From NCBI GenBank assembly GCA_039028975.1, contig JBCCHB010000061.1, positions 1-64,000 of the forward strand: a stretch of DNA of 64,000 nucleotides, written 5' to 3'. This document shows, one piece after another, positions 8,252 through 16,333 of this stretch (positions are counted from its first letter, which is position 1; every line of letters starts with the position of its first letter). The notes beneath the pieces were generated by a model. The model was not told where the DNA came from. It ran no database searches and saw only the letters and a list, made by a program, of their open reading frames with translations. This DNA comes from JAHBNG01 sp039028975 (GTDB lineage Bacteria > Chloroflexota > Anaerolineae > Caldilineales > Caldilineaceae). The translations under genes were made by a program, and so were the position numbers.

Positions 8252-9382
8252 ATGAGAATGCGACGGCTCTTCGCACCCAATACCTCTGATTCTGCTACCA
8301 TTCGTGACTCTTCTATGGGGCATGATGTCTCTACTGCCCACCCTGTTGCGCTGTCCATTATTATTGTCAATTGGAACGTTTGGGATCTTCTGCGTGCCTG
8401 CCTACGCTCGATTGAAGAGGCTACGCTGGAATTAGAGGGCCGACGCAAAAAGCAGACCGAGCCTCATCTGCGGATTCTGAAGCCAGCCTCAGCAATGTCA
8501 CAAAATGCGGCAGAGCCTTCAACAACAGTAGAAATTATCGTTGTGGACAACGCCAGCACAGATTCGAGTGTTGATTTATTGCCTTCGCTCTTTCCCTGGG
8601 TTCGCCTCATCCAGAGCGAAACGAATCTAGGGTTTACAGCTGGCAATAACCTTGGCTATCGCCATGCTCGGGGAGGTGCCATCTACTTTCTCAACCCGGA
8701 TACAGAGCTAATTGGCACAAGCCTTTGGACACTTTACTCAGCGCTACGGGCTGATCCCACCATTGGCATTGTGGGGCCGCGACTTCAATACGGTGATGGA
8801 GAACGCCAGAACAATCGGCGACGTTTTCCTACTCGCTGGAGTGGATTTTGGGAAAGCACGTGGCTAGGGCAGTTATGGCCAGCCAACCCCTGGTCTGCTC
8901 GCTTCCATATGCGAGATTGGCCCCATCAGATTCGCCATGACGTAGATTGGCTAGTCGGGGCTGCCATGATGGCCAAACGTGAAGCCCTAGAAGCGATAAT
9001 GGAACCGAACTCAACGGGGCCTTTTGATGAGCGTTTCTTTATGTACAGCGAAGAGATGGATCTATGCCGGCGAGTTAAAGTAGCGGGATGGCGTAATGTC
9101 TTTATCCCCCACGCGTTGGTTATCCACTACGAAGGGCGCAGCAGTGAACAAGCCGTTGCACGCAGGCACATCCACTTCAATACCAGCAAAGTTTTCTACT
9201 ACCGTAAGTACTTTGGCGCTACCTGGGCTAACTGGATTCGAACCTATCTGCTCTTGGAGTATCGCTGTCAGATCGGTGTTGAACAGCTCAAGTACTGGGT
9301 AGGCCACAAACCTGAGCTACGACGCAACCGTATTGATGTTTATCAGCAAGTCCTTGATAGTCATTTAGAAGTCAAGGGTTAA
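8252..9382 (+). CDS. Family 2 glycosyltransferase
   Basis: The 376-residue protein has a GT-A fold: ALSIIIVNWNVWDLLRACL, then EIIVVDNASTDSSV, ETNLGFTAGNNLGY and YFLNPDTEL (DxD-like). FDERFFMYSEEMDLCRRVKVAGW carries the acidic catalytic motif typical of rhamnosyl-like GT2 enzymes. It probably transfers a sugar to a cell-surface polymer; donor and acceptor are unknown. An unusual 40-residue insertion rich in charged residues separates the first strand from VDNAS. The start at 8252 lies on the edge of a repeat; an ATG at 8315 is an alternative. The 3' end overlaps the convergent zinc-finger gene by 11 bp. Confidence 0.88.
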   Translation: MRMRRLFAPNTSDSATIRDSSMGHDVSTAHPVALSIIIVNWNVWDLLRACLRSIEEATLELEGRRKKQTEPHLRILKPASAMSQNAAEPSTTVEIIVVDNASTDSSVDLLPSLFPWVRLIQSETNLGFTAGNNLGYRHARGGAIYFLNPDTELIGTSLWTLYSALRADPTIGIVGPRLQYGDGERQNNRRRFPTRWSGFWESTWLGQLWPANPWSARFHMRDWPHQIRHDVDWLVGAAMMAKREALEAIMEPNSTGPFDERFFMYSEEMDLCRRVKVAGWRNVFIPHALVIHYEGRSSEQAVARRHIHFNTSKVFYYRKYFGATWANWIRTYLLLEYRCQIGVEQLKYWVGHKPELRRNRIDVYQQVLDSHLEVKG

Positions 9383-11366
9383 GATTATCAAAACCTTCTT
9401 CCGCTTCCGCCAGCAGTTTGGGATCACGCCAGACGGCAGGCAAAACCAACCTCTTCTCTTCATGCACTTGACCAAACCGTTTATAGTAAAATTTCACTTT
9501 TTTGGGTGGAACCAGATATTCTTGCCGTAATTTGCGAAGATGCTCGCCTATCTGCTCAGTGAGTGCACCAACGGCTCGGGGCCGATAGACGTACCCATCG
9601 GATGGGCATGGCTCCTTCTCACATGTGCAGCTGACTTGGATGCCGTCTGGTGAGAGGTCAATGGTGCGTTTTGCCAACACCCGTTTGGTAGATTTCATCA
9701 CAAAAGCCACAATCACCGGAGCGGTTTCATGAACTTCGACATCGATGCGGACGCCTTTAGCAATAGGCTTAGTTGGGGTCTTAGGTTTGGGCTGTTTCTT
9801 GGTAGTACGGGTAGATGCGTTACGGGTAGATGCTGAGCGGCTGGATGCACTATTGGCACGCCCCTTGGTAGGGGCTGTGCCATCTCTAATATGGGTAAGC
9901 AAATTAGCTTCTGAGTGCACGGCTGGGGCTGGCTGTACAGATGGGGAGGAATCTGCCGCCGCATCTGCGTTCGCGGACGGAGTCGCTTCGGCCAAGACAG
10001 CAGGTTTGCCATCAGCCGCATGACAGAGCTGTTGATGCTCTCGACAGGTACCACGCCCACACGTTGAGCACTTGATTAAGCTCGGGCGACAGACCGAACG
10101 CTGACAGACCACACATTCGGTCATCTGCTCAGCACAAAGTTGGCAGAATTCTCGCTTGCAGTCCACGCATTGGGGTGACAGGCAGCTCTCATGGGCCAAA
10201 TGGCCCTCGGTACAGAGGTGTAAATCCTCACCTGGCTGGCTACAGACATCACAGATCAGCGGTTCCAACTGGTGAAGTAAGGGATCCCAGACTACCGTGC
10301 GCGTGATCTCTGCCGTCCGATTGCTGATTGAGACAGGTAGAGTCACCTTAGCTTGGGTTGCCAGCAAGCCATTCACCAGTTCCATCTCAACCCGAAGCTG
10401 GTATCGATTACGGGCATCGTTCAGTTTGGCTCCTCTCTCTGCTTCCAGCATAGTCAGCTTCTCATCAAAGCCTTGGCGGCGCTCGTCATCATCATCCAGG
10501 CGAGATTGGCGTTTCTGTAGATCGGTGGCCATCTCATCATAGTAGTCGTTGATACGAGCCAGATCCAGGTCCAAATGACGTTCCATCCGTGCGGCTTGGC
10601 CAAGCACCTGCTCTTCCAACTGTTTTTTTATAGCCTCTTCCGCCCGCGGTAGAAGTGCCTGCATTGTCTCGGCTGTCAATGGAGCATTAGCCACTGGATT
10701 ATTAGCCAATGCACCATTAGGCTGCTGGGGCTTTGCTGATTGAGTCTTGGCTAGGTTCCAGCGTAAAGGGGCCATGGGCAATCCCTCATAGGCTGATTCC
10801 ACATCTAGAATTGCCAGCCGCTCCAGGACCGTTTCATCTTCTACAATGCTACCAGCCTGTACATCAATGACGACAGCCACCAGCTCTTCCTGCTTCTCTT
10901 CGCTTAAAAGAGTCACTTTGAAATTGCAGAGTAGGTAGTGGTGCTGCGCTCCCTCTTCTTGTGTCTTTGGGATTTCATCAATGCGGGCATTTGCCAGGCC
11001 CAGATGGGTTCGCGCTAGTTCGGCCAGCCCTCGTTTATCTGCGCGCACGCCACGGATATATGTCCGTACATTAGCAGGATGGCTCGTCAATCGTTCGGCA
11101 ATGTTCCCTACCAGTGGGTGGCTAACGCCCAGTTGGAGCAAATCTTCTTGATTGGCATTCTTGGCACCTTCAGTAGGTTTACCAAAAGCAATGCGGGCGT
11201 GCTCATCTAGCGTCAGGCTTTCTGCGACTTCGTCGGGCATCAGCACTTCGTAGATGCCAAATTCAGGTGGCATGACAATACTACCTTCTCCTTCTAGGTA
11301 GCCAAGAACAAAGTCGCTTAGATTAAATCTTTCTGCATCTGATGGAATTTGGGGTTGGTCGCTCAT
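9372..11366 (-). CDS. Zinc-finger/coiled-coil partner of the SNF2 helicase
   Basis: This 664-residue protein is not a family I can name. Residues 1-200 resemble the tail of long HepA-type helicases (for example GVSHPLVGNIAERL). The middle (about 230-340) is a charged helical stretch, probably coiled coil. Residues about 365-450 hold at least 12 cysteines in CxxC pairs (ICDVCSQPG, CVDCKREFCQLCAEQ, CVVCQRSVC, CSTCGRGTCREH), suggesting several treble-clef or B-box-like zinc sites. A basic, Ala/Ser/Thr/Pro-rich linker and a compact C-terminal domain with CTCEKEPCPSDG follow. Its ATG overlaps the stop of the helicase gene (ATGA), so the two are translationally coupled. It may be a DNA-binding or specificity subunit of the helicase; that is inference. 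Confidence 0.7.
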   Translation of the reverse strand: MSDQPQIPSDAERFNLSDFVLGYLEGEGSIVMPPEFGIYEVLMPDEVAESLTLDEHARIAFGKPTEGAKNANQEDLLQLGVSHPLVGNIAERLTSHPANVRTYIRGVRADKRGLAELARTHLGLANARIDEIPKTQEEGAQHHYLLCNFKVTLLSEEKQEELVAVVIDVQAGSIVEDETVLERLAILDVESAYEGLPMAPLRWNLAKTQSAKPQQPNGALANNPVANAPLTAETMQALLPRAEEAIKKQLEEQVLGQAARMERHLDLDLARINDYYDEMATDLQKRQSRLDDDDERRQGFDEKLTMLEAERGAKLNDARNRYQLRVEMELVNGLLATQAKVTLPVSISNRTAEITRTVVWDPLLHQLEPLICDVCSQPGEDLHLCTEGHLAHESCLSPQCVDCKREFCQLCAEQMTECVVCQRSVCRPSLIKCSTCGRGTCREHQQLCHAADGKPAVLAEATPSANADAAADSSPSVQPAPAVHSEANLLTHIRDGTAPTKGRANSASSRSASTRNASTRTTKKQPKPKTPTKPIAKGVRIDVEVHETAPVIVAFVMKSTKRVLAKRTIDLSPDGIQVSCTCEKEPCPSDGYVYRPRAVGALTEQIGEHLRKLRQEYLVPPKKVKFYYKRFGQVHEEKRLVLPAVWRDPKLLAEAEEGFDNLNP

Positions 11367-13204
11367 TCCGTACTAAAATCCTCTCCAAAGAGTGCGTCAT
11401 CGTACTCCTTCATCTGTTGATAAGCCGAGCGCGCCTCTACCAATGCATCACCTAATGCCACCATGCTGTCGGCTAGCTCTTCATCGCTTTCAGCTTGACT
11501 CCACAGCTCAATCACAATCTCTTCAAAATCCCGTTCATCGGCCATCTGGCCCAGGATCATATCCATCTCCCCAATCACCAGCTCAAACATATTAAGCTTA
11601 CGATCCAAGATGTCAAGCACATGCTCTTCGATGGTTCCTTGAGCCGTCAGATTAAAGATGTCTACCGGCTCGGTCTGTCCAATGCGGTGAATACGCCCGA
11701 CCCGCTGCTCAATTCGCAAGGGATTCCAAGGCAGATCAAAATTGACCAACGCTCGACAAAATTGGAGATTACGCCCTTCGCCAGCCGCTTCCGTCGAGAG
11801 CAGCACAGGCAGCTCATCATGAAAATCCTGAATGGCCTGATTCTTCTGTTTGCTAGTCAAGCTACCGTGGTACAGAGCAAAATCAATATCCCACTCCGCC
11901 AGCTTCTTGGCCAGCATCTCCAACGTTGCTCGAAACTGGGTAAAGACTAGAACCTTCCCTGGCTGGCTGCTCCCCTCTCCGCCCTGAGCTTGGGCCTCTA
12001 ACAATTTACGTAATACGTCTGCCTTAGCCGATGCTTCCACCTTTTCTGCCTCTTTGGCCACCTTAAGCAGATCTTTCTTGTACGCCTTCAGCTTGGCAAC
12101 CTTGGCCAGAGAGCGCAACGTACCAACCGTGGCCGCAGCCGAGCTACCTGCCTCACGCAGAAGGGTTCTCATGCCAAAGCGGTGGGCCGAAGTGACCTTC
12201 TCATCCTTTATCATACGGCGGCTCAAGTCGGCCACAGCATCGTAAATCTGACGTTCGCTCTCATCAAGCTGGAGTTGAACCGTATGTGCACGACGAGGTG
12301 GCAACTGTAAGGTAATCTGGCCTCGTGAGTGGCGCACCATCACATCGCTGAGCAGATCGCGTAGACGCCCTCGATTTTTTGGCAAACGCGGATCTCCACG
12401 TACCACAAATTCTCGTTGAAACTCCCGTGGACTCTTAAGCTGGCCTGGCTTCAGGACGGTGACTAGATTGTAGAGTTCGTTGAGGCTGTTCTGTACTGGA
12501 GTCGCCGTTAGCAGAAGAATAAATTGCTTTTGCAGTTCATTAACCAGTTTCCAAGAGACAGAAGAGCGATTCTTGAGATGATGAGCTTCGTCCACAATGA
12601 CCAGATCGTATGGTTCAGAGGTAATTACTTTGCGGTGCTCAGAGCGTCTTGCCGTGGCCAAAGACGCAATGACTAGAGGAAAGTGGGTCCACGCCTCTGT
12701 CCCCAAGGCACGGAAATCATCGTCGTTGCTGGTAGCAAAGTTGGGGATGTCGAACTTGACGTTCAGCTCCTCTCGCCACTGCTCAACTAGGCCAGGAGGG
12801 GTCAGAATCAACACCCGCTGTACCATCTGCCGGACCAGATACTCCTTGAGAACCAGCCCCGCTTCAATGGTCTTGCCCAGCCCTACCTCATCACTGAGCA
12901 AGCCCCGACCCCGAAAGCGCCGTAAAGCTGTGCGAGCCGCGCGAATCTGATAATCAAAGGGGGTAAAATCGATGGCATCCAGCGCCAGCAGATCATCAAA
13001 ACCGGCCACCAGATCAAGCCGATGGGCCATGAGCTGGAGGCGATAGGTTTGGGCCGTGCTACTTTCTGTACTGAAAGCGGCCAGAATTTCATCTGCACCG
13101 AAGGCAAGGGAAAAGATAGGCTCAATGGTGAATGGGGTATCAGATGGTTTGTCAGGTATTTTATCAAGTAGTGCTTCAGGTGGAGAACCTTGGATTGAAG
13201 ACAT
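11363..13204 (-). CDS. SNF2/RapA-type DNA helicase (ATPase core)
   Basis: The 613-residue protein has both RecA-like lobes of a SNF2 translocase: DEVGLGKTIEAGLVL (Walker A), VIVDEAHHLKNR (Walker B), LLLTATPVQNSLNELYNL, VLVFTQFRATLEMLAKKL, LLSTEAAGEGRNLQ and FDLPWNPLRIEQRVGRIHRIGQ. Such enzymes use ATP to move along duplex DNA and remodel protein-DNA complexes, as RapA does for stalled RNA polymerase. It ends soon after the motor core, shorter than the 900-1000 residues of many HepA homologues, and the missing C-terminal part may be the neighbour it overlaps by four bases. The N-terminal 60 residues resemble the short leader of HepA proteins. Confidence 0.92.
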   Translation of the reverse strand: MSSIQGSPPEALLDKIPDKPSDTPFTIEPIFSLAFGADEILAAFSTESSTAQTYRLQLMAHRLDLVAGFDDLLALDAIDFTPFDYQIRAARTALRRFRGRGLLSDEVGLGKTIEAGLVLKEYLVRQMVQRVLILTPPGLVEQWREELNVKFDIPNFATSNDDDFRALGTEAWTHFPLVIASLATARRSEHRKVITSEPYDLVIVDEAHHLKNRSSVSWKLVNELQKQFILLLTATPVQNSLNELYNLVTVLKPGQLKSPREFQREFVVRGDPRLPKNRGRLRDLLSDVMVRHSRGQITLQLPPRRAHTVQLQLDESERQIYDAVADLSRRMIKDEKVTSAHRFGMRTLLREAGSSAAATVGTLRSLAKVAKLKAYKKDLLKVAKEAEKVEASAKADVLRKLLEAQAQGGEGSSQPGKVLVFTQFRATLEMLAKKLAEWDIDFALYHGSLTSKQKNQAIQDFHDELPVLLSTEAAGEGRNLQFCRALVNFDLPWNPLRIEQRVGRIHRIGQTEPVDIFNLTAQGTIEEHVLDILDRKLNMFELVIGEMDMILGQMADERDFEEIVIELWSQAESDEELADSMVALGDALVEARSAYQQMKEYDDALFGEDFSTE

Positions 13205-13458
13205 AAAAATATGGGTCGCGTTCTCGATAGGATTGTTTTCAGTGAGATATATTGGTCAACCATCAGATGGTAAACAATTCATCAACATAGTATACCACAC
13301 CACGTAAAATTTCTCGCCCCGGACGAAGAAAATGAGTGTATCTTCCCTTCAGGGGTAAGAATGCGATGCACGCAGGTCAGTAAAGTGGATGGAGCAAAAA
13401 TCGCCAACTGCCCACTGACATTCACGTTGGTTTCACCTTTATTTCACGTTCCCATCTT

Positions 13459-13811
13459 ACTATGAGGCAACTCGCATCTCCTCTGGCAACTCATTCGTGC
13501 ATGAGGCAGAGAGCCAAGTGATCCTAAACGGCAGCTACAATATCAACTTTACAATGGATCTGGTCGTAAAGGATATGAGCCTCTTCGACAGCCTTGCCCA
13601 GCGTCACGACGTGCCGCTAGAAGTTTCCCCGCTGGTGATAGACATCTTTAAGGATAGTCAAGCGCAGTATGGTTCGCGAGCATGGTCATCACAGATTGTC
13701 AAACGGTTAGAGGATGCCTGCGGGATTGAATTGCGTGCCTCTGGTTTCCCAGCAGAGCTTACCGATGAGGAGCCAGAAGTAGCTGGGGAAGAGGTCGTTG
13801 TGGCGAAATAA
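13459..13811 (+). pseudogene. 3' relic of a 3-hydroxyisobutyrate dehydrogenase-like gene
   Basis: The open frame encodes EATRISSGNSFVHEAES, INFTMDLVVKDMSLFDSLAQ and VPLEVSPLVIDIFKDSQAQYG. This is the C-terminal all-alpha domain of beta-hydroxyacid dehydrogenases (the NAD-binding 11 part). The Rossmann domain with the GxGxxG motif and the catalytic lysine are absent, and nothing like them is seen upstream to 13205. A GTG at 13497 could start a 104-residue peptide, but a functional enzyme is unlikely. The acidic tail ELTDEEPEVAGEEVVVAK is unusual. Confidence 0.75.
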
Positions 13812-13870
13812 CGAACTGAAAAGACGACCCTGCAACTTCGACCAACCCTACAATCTAATCAAGCCAATGT

Positions 13871-14056
13871 CTACTGTGACAAGTAAAACATAAGTGAAAA
13901 TTGAATGCCATTTGATAGACCATGACAGACAATTGGTGCGAGCAAGCTTTTAGTGTAGTGAAACGAGCTCCCGTATAACAGACCGAGTTGAAGCGCCATC
14001 ATCTGTTGGTCAAAGTCGTATCCAGCGCAAAAGCTGATTCTGTAGTGAAAGCACAA
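13871..14056 (-). pseudogene. 3' relic of a CPBP-family intramembrane protease gene
   Basis: The minus-strand frame reads LQLGLLYGSSFHYTKSLLAP and then IVCHGLSNGIQF. This is the C-terminal conserved motif of CPBP (CAAX/Abi) proteases: LGLLY, one or two aromatic residues, SLLAPI, H, N. The catalytic EExxxR motif and earlier membrane helices are missing. It lies tail-to-tail with the dehydrogenase relic, so the whole 13.4-14.06 kb segment looks like decayed DNA. Confidence 0.6.
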
Positions 14057-14060
14057 TCAG

Positions 14061-14069
14061 TGCTATAAT
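14061..14069 (+). promoter_or_regulatory. Extended -10 promoter element
   Basis: TGCTATAAT is an extended -10 box (TGnTATAAT) 70 bp before the Gfo/Idh/MocA start codon. The -35 region is weak, as is common with extended -10 promoters. Confidence 0.5.
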
Positions 14070-14139
14070 TAAGAATAAGCTACAGGAGAACAATCCCCTT
14101 ACAACCCTACAACCTTACAAAACCAAAGGAGAGCGCACT

Positions 14140-15120
14140 ATGAGCAACAAGGTACGTATCGCCATGATCGGCGCTGGCGGCATGGCCAATCGAGTCCATT
14201 ATCCATCGTTGGCTTCGTTTGATGATGTGGAGATTGCGGCTATCTGTGACTTGGATCCAGAGCGGCTGCAGTCAACGGCGGATCAGTATGGTGTGGAAAG
14301 CCGTTACACGAGTTATCGCCAGATGGTGGAAGAGATTGCACCGGATGGGGCCTACGTGGTGGGTCCACCTCACATGATGTATGACATCTGGACCTGGTGT
14401 CTAAATGAGGGATTGAACCTCTGCATTGAAAAGCCTATGGGGATCACCCTCCATCAGGCTCAATCACTGGCTTATCTGGCAGACCAGAAGAAGTGCATCA
14501 CCCAGGTTAGCTTTCAGCGGCGGACATCGCCCATGGTGGTGCAGTTGCGAAATGAGTGTCTAAAACGAGGGCCGATTACCCACGCTGGCTGTACATTTTA
14601 CAAATGGGAGCCCAAACCCTATCTCAACGCCCGAGATCATATGATGGATGACGGCGTCCACGCCATTGACACCCTACGCTGGATCTGTGGTGGGCCTGAT
14701 GGCGATGCTGAAGTTGTAGAGATTCAGAGCCACTGCAAGCGAGTCGGTACACCCGACATCAACTTTATCTCGGCGCTGATTCACTTTGACAATGGCTCCA
14801 CCGGCGTCATGCTCAACAGTTGGACCAGCGGACGACGTATCTTCAAGGTCGAGATGCACGCACCGGGCATCTGCGTTGAGGCTGAGCACGAGGATAAGGG
14901 CGTTCTCTATGCAGACAGAGATACAACAGGGGTTGTCTATGATACCCGGGAAGTAGCAGGTAGCGATGAAATCTTTATCTTTGGCGGCTTCCAGGCCAAA
15001 AACCGCGAATTTATCGACGCGGTCAAAAGCGGTACTCAGCCTCCATCCTGCTTTGCCGATGCACTGAAAACAATGGAAGTAGCCGAGACAATTCTCGCCC
15101 AGACGCTTCTCAATGGATGA
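14140..15120 (+). CDS. Gfo/Idh/MocA family NAD(P)-dependent oxidoreductase
   Basis: The 326-residue protein has an N-terminal Rossmann fold (RIAMIGAGGMANRVHYPSL, then ICDLDPERL) and the family motif EKPMG, whose lysine takes part in catalysis. The alpha/beta C-terminal domain carries DDGVHAIDTLRW (histidine motif). These enzymes oxidise or reduce sugars, cyclitols or their derivatives with NAD(P). CAAAGGAGAG before the ATG is a strong ribosome-binding site. The substrate is unknown. The downstream AzlCD genes are on the other strand, so it appears monocistronic. Confidence 0.88.
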   Translation: MSNKVRIAMIGAGGMANRVHYPSLASFDDVEIAAICDLDPERLQSTADQYGVESRYTSYRQMVEEIAPDGAYVVGPPHMMYDIWTWCLNEGLNLCIEKPMGITLHQAQSLAYLADQKKCITQVSFQRRTSPMVVQLRNECLKRGPITHAGCTFYKWEPKPYLNARDHMMDDGVHAIDTLRWICGGPDGDAEVVEIQSHCKRVGTPDINFISALIHFDNGSTGVMLNSWTSGRRIFKVEMHAPGICVEAEHEDKGVLYADRDTTGVVYDTREVAGSDEIFIFGGFQAKNREFIDAVKSGTQPPSCFADALKTMEVAETILAQTLLNG

Positions 15121-15152
15121 TCGCATCGGGTATTCTTTTTAGGATAATCTCA

Positions 15153-15467
15153 TCACTGAAATGATTCAATGCCCCAGAAAATGGCCATGCCCAGAATGAT
15201 GGTTAATAGGACATTGTTCGTTCGCCAAGCCACGCATACAGCTACCACAGCCCCAATCAACTTTGGATTGAAGAGAGAGAGCGTCAGAGCACCATCCACA
15301 CGCATGATGCTAGGCAAGATCAAGGCCGAAAGGACAGCCACGGGCACATAGCGTAGTCCCTGTCCTAGCCACGGAGGCATGGTCCATCGCTCGGACCAAA
15401 GGATAAAGGAGAGTCTTTGGACCAGGGTTATGCCGCCAAGCAAAAGAAAAAGCAGCCAGAGGTTCAT
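15153..15467 (-). CDS. azlD: AzlD-like small subunit of a branched-chain amino acid exporter
   Basis: From the ATG at 15467 (AGAAGATAAT upstream) the protein has 104 residues and four hydrophobic segments: LWLLFLLLGGITLVQRL, the region VPVAVLSALILPSIM, KLIGAVVAVCVAWRT and VLLTIILGMAIFWGI. The Arg after the first helix and the pattern YVPVAVLSALI are typical of AzlD. It works with AzlC, encoded just upstream on the same strand, in exporting branched-chain amino acids or analogues. A longer frame from 15521 adds a polar leader with no support. Confidence 0.85.
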   Translation of the reverse strand: MNLWLLFLLLGGITLVQRLSFILWSERWTMPPWLGQGLRYVPVAVLSALILPSIMRVDGALTLSLFNPKLIGAVVAVCVAWRTNNVLLTIILGMAIFWGIESFQ

Positions 15468-15545
15468 ATTATCTTCTTTTGTGTGGATTGTTTCTCTCGA
15501 ACCAAGGCCGCATGTTTCCAATTCACCAATTTGCTTACCGCCTAT

Positions 15546-16262
15546 TTACTTGTTCTCCATTGGCCGATTTTCCAAAAATACGCCAACGACAATGCCGCAG
15601 AGAACTGCTAAGACAAAACCAATGTTGTGGGGCAGAGGTGCAGCCATGAGCGCTACAAGCCCAGCAACAACGCCTACGACCACCAAGGTCGGCCCTGTAA
15701 TGGCCGGGATTAGTAACCCAATAAACATGAGCGAGTTGGCAAATTCTAGTGACCACTCCTCAGGAATAACGCTGCCGACCAGTAACCCAAACGCGCTAGA
15801 GAGTATCCAAACAAGCCATAGCCCTGAGCCGTGTCCTAGGTGGTACCACAGCTTGTGGGGTGCCTGGGGATGCTCAGTAAAGTAGGCAATGGAGAGCGCA
15901 TATGGCTCATCGGTCACCACATAACTGGCAATGGTTTTCCAGAAGGAAGAATAGGGGCTAAAATAGGATGCCAGGGAGGCGCTGTAGACGACAAAACGCA
16001 AATTGACAATAGCAATGGAGCCTAGAATGATCCAGGATGACGTTTCAGTCCGCAGTAGTTCCACCGTTACGAACTGAGCTGCCCCAGCAAAGAGCAGGAG
16101 AGACATACCTAGCCCTTCTAATGGACTTAGGCCAATTTCAGTTGCCGATACACCATAGACCAAACCAAATGGGACCACACCAAAGAGAATAGGGGCAATT
16201 GAGAGAAGCCCACCCCAAAATGCAGCCCTAACTGTTACGAAAGGTTTCATGGAGGTGAGCAT
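15546..16262 (-). CDS. azlC: AzlC family permease subunit
   Basis: From the ATG at 16262 the protein has about 238 residues (16250 is an alternative). It shows the AzlC signature AAFWGGLLSIAPILFGVVPFGLVYG, read in two overlapping parts (AAFWGGLLSIAP and FGVVPFGLVYG). It also has NLRFVVYSASLASYF and DEPYALSIAYF. Several hydrophobic helices follow, and the C terminus has the usual PHNIGFVLAVLCGIVVG. The larger open frame to 16385 would run into the divergent sulfatase gene and is not believed. azlD starts 78 bp downstream, so azlC-azlD form an operon. Confidence 0.88.
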   Translation of the reverse strand: MLTSMKPFVTVRAAFWGGLLSIAPILFGVVPFGLVYGVSATEIGLSPLEGLGMSLLLFAGAAQFVTVELLRTETSSWIILGSIAIVNLRFVVYSASLASYFSPYSSFWKTIASYVVTDEPYALSIAYFTEHPQAPHKLWYHLGHGSGLWLVWILSSAFGLLVGSVIPEEWSLEFANSLMFIGLLIPAITGPTLVVVGVVAGLVALMAAPLPHNIGFVLAVLCGIVVGVFLENRPMENK

Positions 16263-16333
16263 AGCACAATGGGGTCGGCATGGGTAGAGACAAAGAAAGA
16301 CAAATTTAGGGACAATTCCCTCAAGAGGAACCA

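Noticed and set aside
15468..15521. Longer azlD from 15521
   Set aside because: The extra 18 residues are polar and the internal ATG at 15467 has a good ribosome-binding site.
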